This document shows positions 34,057 through 39,185 of a DNA stretch of 39,185 nt, piece by piece. Each line of letters begins with the position of its first letter. The first letter of the stretch is position 1. Source of the DNA: Saprospiraceae bacterium (GTDB taxonomy: Bacteria > Bacteroidota > Bacteroidia > Chitinophagales > Saprospiraceae); assembly GCA_020627965.1 (NCBI GenBank), contig JAHDFX010000027.1:1-39185 (forward strand). Direction: 5' to 3'. The translations under genes were made by a program, and so were the position numbers. The notes under the pieces were generated by a model that made no database searches, was not told the origin of the DNA, and worked only from the letters and a program-made list of their open reading frames with translations.

Positions 34057-34869
34057 TTATTGATAAGTAGGACATTTGATCGTATGAAAATGATAAACCA
34101 AACCAATTCCAAGTACAACGTACATATCGTTATTTAGATTATCACCACGCTGGCGACCTTCTTCTCCTATCAATGTTTCGAGTCCTTCCACTTCCCATGA
34201 ACGGTCAGAAAGCAGAGCTGCTGTATTACCGCGAAGATCTTCAATGGCATCTCTATCAGCATACAAACCACTAACATCATCCAGATAATCGGTGAATAAA
34301 CGACGGGCGCTAGCTTCTACATTGATACTCCATGCATAATTGAGTGCATACTTAAAACCGCCACCATACACCATCATACCCTGAAGTAAAGCATATTCAT
34401 CATTGCGTTGTTGCCCTTCGGTACCAAGAGGCTGCAACGCAACCCACTCACCTTCAAATTTTGTTTTAGGATTAAAATGAAAAACACCGCCACCAACAAA
34501 AACATAAGGAGAAAAGAATTTATCGTCATCAGAAGGTATGAAAGGAAGAAAATTAAATTCTACTTGTCCAAAACCTTCAAAAATATCTGATTGGAAACTT
34601 AGATTACGAGCTTTCTGATAAGGATTATCTGTCAGTGCATCACTAAAACCTATGTTTGCATAATTTACACCAAGCTTAAAAGCAATTCTTGAATTGGGAT
34701 TGACACGCCCAAAAATACCGCCAGCAGGACCAATTCGCTGAAAACTGAAATTCATATTCAAATCTCCAAAATAATTGGATGCACCAGCCCAGGCACCAAG
34801 TTCGTATGTTTGAGCAGTTGCTGGCAAACTCAGACAGATAAATATAATGGCTATTAAGTAGTTTCGCAC
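34057..34869 (-). CDS. PorG-like outer-membrane protein (DUF6089)
   Basis: This roughly 270-residue protein has a signal peptide (NYLIAIIFICLSLPATAQ). It continues with YELGAWAGASNYFGDLN and repeated beta-strands (FSPYVFVGGGVFHFNPK, YGGGFKYALNYAWSINVEAS), typical of the DUF6089 family that includes PorG of the type IX secretion system. No ATG lies upstream of the signal peptide; GTG at 34869 gives a compact signal peptide, and TTG at 34893 would add eight residues. Other members are also found without T9SS, so this assignment is by family. It precedes the glycosyltransferase gene by 18 bp and is probably in its operon. Confidence 0.82.
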   Translation of the reverse strand: MRNYLIAIIFICLSLPATAQTYELGAWAGASNYFGDLNMNFSFQRIGPAGGIFGRVNPNSRIAFKLGVNYANIGFSDALTDNPYQKARNLSFQSDIFEGFGQVEFNFLPFIPSDDDKFFSPYVFVGGGVFHFNPKTKFEGEWVALQPLGTEGQQRNDEYALLQGMMVYGGGFKYALNYAWSINVEASARRLFTDYLDDVSGLYADRDAIEDLRGNTAALLSDRSWEVEGLETLIGEEGRQRGDNLNNDMYVVLGIGLVYHFHTIKCPTYQ

Positions 34870-34934
34870 GATGTATATTTTTGTGTTTAACAACAGGTTT
34901 ACTAATTAGACGGTATTTTTAACCAATTGTTCCG

Positions 34935-34942
34935 CAAAGCTA
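34935..34942 (-). promoter_or_regulatory. Possible -7 element for the PorG-like gene
   Basis: TAgcTTTG on the minus strand, about 65 bp before the GTG start at 34869. No matching TTG box was found at the expected distance. Confidence 0.4.
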
Positions 34943-35042
34943 TGAAATTAAAATGGTATGTGGGGCGAGTTGTTTTCAATGTGCTTATCTATACACGCTT
35001 TTTATAGTCAGTTTATTGTGTTTAATACCTTTTAAGAAAAAT

Positions 35043-36083
35043 TTAATCTCCTCTCTTATAATAACTTTTGACACGTCTGACGGCATTTTCCCTTATATTA
35101 ACATAAAATAAATTAATATCGCCTATGTGGTAATTGTTGCCAAAAAATAAGGTAACCGGATTGGGCGGGCGTTTTACCCAAAGTAAACCTTCATGTACTT
35201 TTGCCCCAACAAAGCCTTTTTTAATTTTATCAAATTTGAATAATATAGAGCCTTTATTTTCCTTACGGCGAATAGGTTCGGTGTCAGTTTTCCAGGATAT
35301 AGGGTTTGTCACAGCAAATCTTCTGTCTTTTTTTGCATCATAATAATCGGGGTAAGTGCCATGTCGCCAGGTACGCCAGGAGCAAAAACAATTAATCTCA
35401 TCAGAAGACTGGCATACGGGAATAGTTTTGAAAGTATCTTTTGGTACAGGGATACCAATAAGGTAGGCAACTACAAACTGTTCCTGGATTGGTTTATTAT
35501 CCACCAATTCGAGTATCAGTCGCCCGGCATGAGTTGTTCCCTGACTATGAGATGCGATGATAAAAGGCCGACCATTATTATAATGCTCAAGATAATATTC
35601 AAAAGCAGCCTTTACATCCTGATAGGCAAAATCTAATGCTTTATATCCGGCTTCTTTATTTTCTGTATAGTAGGCATAAATATGTGCCTGGCGATAGCGA
35701 GGTGCATAAATTCTTCCAGCTTTATTAAAAGCTGTAGCTTGATATTTGAGCGGCCTTTCATCTACTTCTTTATTGAGCGTAGTATCGGCAAAGCTGGCGT
35801 TCCATTGGGTTTGACCTTCTTTTTCGCCTCCGTAAATGGTTGGATGCACATAAAAAACATCTACTGTTGTACTATCTTGATTATGACTTAAACTACTTGG
35901 GCAAAGATCTGCCATGTCATTTTTTTCTGGCAAGGCTGCCCAATAATAAGCATTGCTATAATCTGGAGGTGGAGGAGGTGTGACGTCTTCAAAATTTTCG
36001 GGAGGAATAAATTTGAATCCCTCTCCTTGTGCTAAAATAGTTGTACTTAAAAACACTAATAAACAGAATAGTGAAAATCGCAT
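35043..36083 (-). CDS. DUF3089 alpha/beta-hydrolase
   Basis: This 346-residue protein has a short signal peptide (MRFSLFCLLVFLSTTILAQG). DUF3089 features are DMADLCPSSL, VDVFYVHPTIYGG, a nucleophile elbow SHSQGT and GRIYAPRYRQAHIYAYY. The fold is predicted to be a secreted lipase/esterase-like hydrolase, with the Ser of SHSQG as nucleophile. The ATG start overlaps the stop of the upstream glycosyltransferase gene by one base (TAATG), so translation is coupled. Its natural substrate is unknown. Confidence 0.87.
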   Translation of the reverse strand: MRFSLFCLLVFLSTTILAQGEGFKFIPPENFEDVTPPPPPDYSNAYYWAALPEKNDMADLCPSSLSHNQDSTTVDVFYVHPTIYGGEKEGQTQWNASFADTTLNKEVDERPLKYQATAFNKAGRIYAPRYRQAHIYAYYTENKEAGYKALDFAYQDVKAAFEYYLEHYNNGRPFIIASHSQGTTHAGRLILELVDNKPIQEQFVVAYLIGIPVPKDTFKTIPVCQSSDEINCFCSWRTWRHGTYPDYYDAKKDRRFAVTNPISWKTDTEPIRRKENKGSILFKFDKIKKGFVGAKVHEGLLWVKRPPNPVTLFFGNNYHIGDINLFYVNIRENAVRRVKSYYKRGD

Positions 36084-36808
36084 TATTTTTGTTTGAGCAA
36101 TGAGCGAAAAAATATTTTAATAAAACCCCAGCCTTCTCTGGCAAGCGTATTAATATGCATTTTTGAAAAAACGATACCTGGTTTTAATTCTACTTGTATC
36201 GGTACAATCTTATTTGAAAATTTTCGGGCTGCAAGATGTAAAAATTCAAGATCGAATAAATAGCGATTAATAGTTGTAGACAAAAAAATACTTCGAGCTT
36301 CAGCTTTAAATCCCTTTAAGCCGCATTGTGTATCACTAACAGGTAGCCGGAAAAAAAATTTTAATAAAAAACGAAATACCTTTGATATTCTCTTCCTTGC
36401 AGGAGGAACGTTTTTATAATAATGTTCATCTCGTACACCTATTACTACTTCTACATCTTGCTGGCACAACTGTTGAAAAATTTTAACTAAACTATCTGTT
36501 GTATAAGGGAAATCAATGTCTGTATATATTGAATAATCTCCCTTACAATGCCGTATCCCTTCTCTTAGAGCATGACCTTTTCCTCTATTTTTAGAATAAT
36601 CCAGATAAGTAAAATTTTGAATATTTCTTTGAATGTAATCTATATCTTTTTGTTGAATGGGTTTAGTAGAACCATCATTGACAATATACAATCTGATATT
36701 TGTATTGGGTAACTGTGTTTGTATAGCCGACATAGAGTTGACCACTGTCTCTGCCCAATCTGGCAGGGGATTGTAGCAAGGTAACACAATGTCGAGCGTT
36801 TTTGTCAT
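36083..36808 (-). CDS. Family 2 glycosyltransferase (dolichyl-phosphate-mannose synthase-like)
   Basis: This is a 241-residue GT-A enzyme: DIVLPCYNPLPDW, LYIVNDGST, the acidic metal site YTDIDFPYTT and SDTQCGLKGF, which is typical of the DPM1/ALG5-like branch that makes polyprenyl-phosphate sugars. There is no clear membrane anchor. The start ATG at 36808 is preferred to the TTG at 36814. It is coupled to the DUF3089 gene by a one-base overlap. A TAcaTTTG sequence sits just before the start (36819-36812), so the mRNA could be nearly leaderless. It could supply the lipid-linked sugar for the GT-C proteins in this window; that is inference. Confidence 0.87.
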   Translation of the reverse strand: MTKTLDIVLPCYNPLPDWAETVVNSMSAIQTQLPNTNIRLYIVNDGSTKPIQQKDIDYIQRNIQNFTYLDYSKNRGKGHALREGIRHCKGDYSIYTDIDFPYTTDSLVKIFQQLCQQDVEVVIGVRDEHYYKNVPPARKRISKVFRFLLKFFFRLPVSDTQCGLKGFKAEARSIFLSTTINRYLFDLEFLHLAARKFSNKIVPIQVELKPGIVFSKMHINTLAREGWGFIKIFFRSLLKQK

Positions 36809-36830
36809 GCTCAAATGTACGAACTAAAAC

Positions 36831-36866
36831 AAAAAAAATCACCCACCATCAAGCGATGGCAGGTGA
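36831..36866 (-). terminator. Intrinsic terminator of the htrA gene
   Basis: The stem TCACC..CCATC / GATGG..GGTGA has one internal 2-nt mismatch. On the minus strand it is followed by eight T residues (36838-36831). It lies about 65 bp after the protease stop at 36930 and just upstream of the GT2 gene. Confidence 0.8.
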
Positions 36867-36929
36867 CTAAAACCAAATGAAACCCAAAAACTTCTTTATT
36901 ATGAACCGCTTTGCGGCTTAATATCTATT

Positions 36930-38072
36930 TTATTTTTTGAGGCGGATAGAAATATCTTGTATATTTCCTTTACGGTAGATTGTGAGTTTTACTGTATCTC
37001 CCGGACGACGCCTTCCAACTAACTCCTGCAATTCTGGTGCCGATTTTACTTCTTGCCCATCAACGCCTGTCACAATGTCACCTGGTAGAACACCAGCCTT
37101 GATTGCTGCACCAGTTTCTACTACATCACTAACATAAACACCATCAATAATGTTCACATTAAGCTCTTCAGCTAGTTCACTATCCATGCTTAATATGTTG
37201 ATTCCCAAGAATCCACGCTGAGCAGAACCGTATTCTATAATATCGTCAACAATTTTCTTAGCAATATTCGATGGAATGGCAAATGAATAGCCGGCAAATG
37301 AGCCTGTACGTGACTGAATGGCAGTATTTATACCAATTAATTCACCACTAAGGTTAATCAAAGCACCTCCACTATTACCCGGATTTACTGCTGCATCTGT
37401 TTGAATAAATGACTCAATAGCTGAGCTACCTTGCAATATATTAATATCACGCCCTTTGGCACTGACAATTCCTGCGGTCACTGTAGAAGTCAAATTAAAT
37501 GGATTCCCTACGGCTAAAACCCATTCTCCTACTTTAACATTGTCTGAATTAGCAACTCTTAAAGCGGGTAAATTATTGTCTTCGATCTTCAAAACGGCAA
37601 TATCTGTCGTTGGGTCAGTACCAATTACTTTTGCAGTAAACTTTCTTCTGTCATATAAAGTAACCTCAACTTCATCTGCAAAATCAATGACATGATTATT
37701 GGTGACAATGTAGCCATCCTGACTTAAAATCACACCTGAACCAGTACCTTCCTGTGGAATTTCCGGCATAATATTACCGAAGAAACCTCTGAAAAATTCA
37801 TCGTAGTTACCATAATTCTGGGCTTGCGACTGTGTTTTTCGAGCAGTAATGTGCACTACACTAGGCATACCTTTCTCTGCTGCTCTGGTAAAATCTGTTG
37901 GTGCGGCATTCAAAGAACTATTAATCTTAGTACCGTAATTACTACCAGTAAATTGTGAATAGTTAACTTTTTCTGCTGCGGGTGTCTCTTCCACTAAAAA
38001 AAGCTGGTGACTCCCCAAAGCAATAGCACCTCCCAAAATACCGGCTAAAGTTAAAAGCATTAATTGTTTCAT
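36930..38072 (-). CDS. HtrA/DegP-type periplasmic serine protease
   Basis: This 380-residue trypsin-fold protease with one PDZ domain is probably anchored or exported by its N-terminal hydrophobic segment (MLLTLAGILGGAIALGS). The catalytic triad is visible as TNNHVIDFADEV (His), TDPTTDIAVLKIED (Asp) and AAVNPGNSGGALINL (Ser). The PDZ domain covers about residues 285-378 (RGFLGINI, PGDIVTGVDGQEV). A single PDZ makes it DegS-like in layout, and it is shorter than the two-PDZ DegP. The expected role is quality control of envelope proteins. The ATG at 38072 precedes the signal segment. Confidence 0.93.
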   Translation of the reverse strand: MKQLMLLTLAGILGGAIALGSHQLFLVEETPAAEKVNYSQFTGSNYGTKINSSLNAAPTDFTRAAEKGMPSVVHITARKTQSQAQNYGNYDEFFRGFFGNIMPEIPQEGTGSGVILSQDGYIVTNNHVIDFADEVEVTLYDRRKFTAKVIGTDPTTDIAVLKIEDNNLPALRVANSDNVKVGEWVLAVGNPFNLTSTVTAGIVSAKGRDINILQGSSAIESFIQTDAAVNPGNSGGALINLSGELIGINTAIQSRTGSFAGYSFAIPSNIAKKIVDDIIEYGSAQRGFLGINILSMDSELAEELNVNIIDGVYVSDVVETGAAIKAGVLPGDIVTGVDGQEVKSAPELQELVGRRRPGDTVKLTIYRKGNIQDISIRLKK

Positions 38073-38443
38073 GGCAATTTTATAATTATTAATACTGTTT
38101 TAAAGACGCCAATATAACCTCAAAATACTTTCCACTGTTATGAGTTTTTTCTGCTTTAACATAAGATTAACAGCAGAAATAGCTCTGATTATATGCTTAA
38201 TATTGCTAGTATTCTTATGACTGAATTATTAAAATAGGTATCGTATTTAGCAAGAACGATTTTCAAGAAAAGATTCAAACAACTTCTGAATTTGTTGATT
38301 TTTGAAAGATTCACGTTTTATCAATTTCTACAAATTGTGTATGTATTACATAAAACTATGCTCAAAGAAGAACCTTTTAATTACAAAAGCGTTATCTTTG
38401 TGAACTATTTGGGCATTTAGACGAAATCTAAATAAAAAAATTT
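38073..38443. other. Divergent intergenic region htrA / cysteine desulfurase
   Basis: This is 371 bp without a supportable gene, AT-rich. The right end carries the desulfurase promoter. No exact TAnnTTTG for the htrA side was found. Confidence 0.55.
38393..38400 (+). promoter_or_regulatory. -7 element of the cysteine desulfurase gene
   Basis: TAtcTTTG matches the Bacteroidota -7 consensus and lies 43 bp before the ATG. No TTG box is present at the normal distance, so activator help is possible. Confidence 0.5.
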
Positions 38444-39185
38444 ATGAAGAAGATGATTTATCTCGATAATAATTCCACAACACCGGTAGATCCCAGAGTT
38501 GTTGAGGCAATGTTGCCATACTTTTATGAGAAACATGGTAATGCTGCAAGTCGTAGTCATCCATATGGTTGGGTAGCAGAAGAAGCAGTAGATTATGCTC
38601 GTGAACAGATAGCTGCATTGATTAATGCAGATCCAAAAGAAATCATTTTTACTTCTGGTGCTACTGAAGCGAATAATCTGGCTATTAAAGGAGCTTATGA
38701 AATGTACGCGAGAAAAGGAAATCATATTATCACAGCGAATACAGAACATAAAGCTGTCCTTGATACTTGCAAAGTATTAGAGAAAAAAGGTGCAGAAGTG
38801 ACTTATCTTGAAGTAGATGATAAGGGAAGAGTAGATATAAAAAAACTGGAAGCAGCTATAAAAGATAATACGATTCTGGTATCCATTATGTTTGCCAATA
38901 ATGAGGTAGGCGTTATTCAGGATATGAAGAAGATAGGTGAGTTATGTACCAGACATGGTATATTATTCATGTCTGATGCCACTCAGGCGGTTGGTAAGAT
39001 TCCGGTTGATGTTCAGGATTTGGGGATTCACTTAATGGCCTTCACTGCACATAAGATGTATGGTCCCAAAGGGGTTGGTGCATTATACGTACGTCGTAAA
39101 AGACCTCGTGTAAAAGTAACTGCTCAGTTGGATGGTGGTGGACATGAACGTGGTATGCGTTCAGGAACATTAAATGTCCCTGGTA
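38444..39185 (+). CDS. iscS: Cysteine desulfurase, IscS/NifS family (partial, N-terminal part)
   Basis: This enzyme takes sulfur from cysteine for Fe-S clusters and tRNA thiolation, using PLP. About 247 residues are present before the window ends. The start [20 protein letters not shown], then [20 protein letters not shown] and [14 protein letters not shown] are diagnostic. The PLP-lysine segment [15 protein letters not shown] and RSGTLNVPG are also present. The active-site Cys loop lies beyond the window. Placement as IscS rather than SufS follows from the short [10 protein letters not shown]-terminus and AHKMYGPKG motif. An isc-type operon may continue downstream but cannot be seen. Confidence 0.95.
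   Translation, partial: MKKMIYLDNNSTTPVDPRVVEAMLPYFYEKHGNAASRSHPYGWVAEEAVDYAREQIAALINADPKEIIFTSGATEANNLAIKGAYEMYARKGNHIITANTEHKAVLDTCKVLEKKGAEVTYLEVDDKGRVDIKKLEAAIKDNTILVSIMFANNEVGVIQDMKKIGELCTRHGILFMSDATQAVGKIPVDVQDLGIHLMAFTAHKMYGPKGVGALYVRRKRPRVKVTAQLDGGGHERGMRSGTLNVPG

Overview
The window is from a member of the Bacteroidota, most likely near the Saprospiria/Chitinophagia-type environmental lineages. This rests on AT-rich DNA, TAnnTTTG -7 promoter elements with an upstream TTTG/TTG box, absence of clear Shine-Dalgarno sites, and Bacteroidota-restricted families (DUF2723, DUF5723, PorG/DUF6089, the '3-coathanger stack' C-terminal domain, tail-fibre-like secreted proteins). I cannot name the species from the sequence alone.

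Layout. 1-15.3 kb is almost all minus strand: the 5' part of atpD, a plus-strand PhnA-family gene, a diheme cytochrome lipoprotein, a 1214-residue secreted Ala/Glu/Lys-rich coiled-coil protein, a DUF5723 protein paired with a large lipoprotein, a beta-CASP metallo-beta-lactamase, rpiB, and a DUF2723 membrane glycosyltransferase. 15.4-24.7 kb is plus strand: pheS with a DUF6428 gene, the threonine genes thrA-thrB-thrC, three tandem paralogous four-helix membrane proteins and a coiled-coil protein. 25.3-32.5 kb is plus strand: heme A synthase, a tail-fibre-like secreted protein, a beta-lactamase-fold serine hydrolase, gltX and a small acidic protein. 32.5-38.1 kb is minus strand: a GT39-like glycosyltransferase, a PorG-like outer-membrane protein, a DUF3089 hydrolase, a GT2 glycosyltransferase and an HtrA protease. 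The window ends inside a plus-strand cysteine desulfurase gene.

The main non-coding result is that the window appears to contain the chromosomal replication origin region. Two perfect 16-bp parS palindromes (TGTTCCACGTGGAACA) lie 1,009 bp apart, one before thrC and one inside it. About 3-4 kb further on, a roughly 640-bp gene-free stretch (24656-25298) is dense in DnaA boxes and variants and carries a 33-bp pure A/T run. A second cluster, with two tandem perfect boxes (TGTGGATAA), follows the heme A synthase gene, which itself contains one perfect and one variant box. The layout resembles a bipartite oriC enclosing a heme A synthase gene. The three membrane-protein paralogs and the coiled-coil gene occupy the parS-to-oriC interval and are uncharacterised.

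A second unexplained signal is a 76-bp imperfectly palindromic intergenic repeat present three times (17131, 28821, 30496). Its 16-bp arms show a compensatory base change between copies. Other oddities are an internal duplication in heme A synthase, a 26-bp palindrome that contains the stop codons of two convergent genes, and hairpins between genes of the minus-strand arm.
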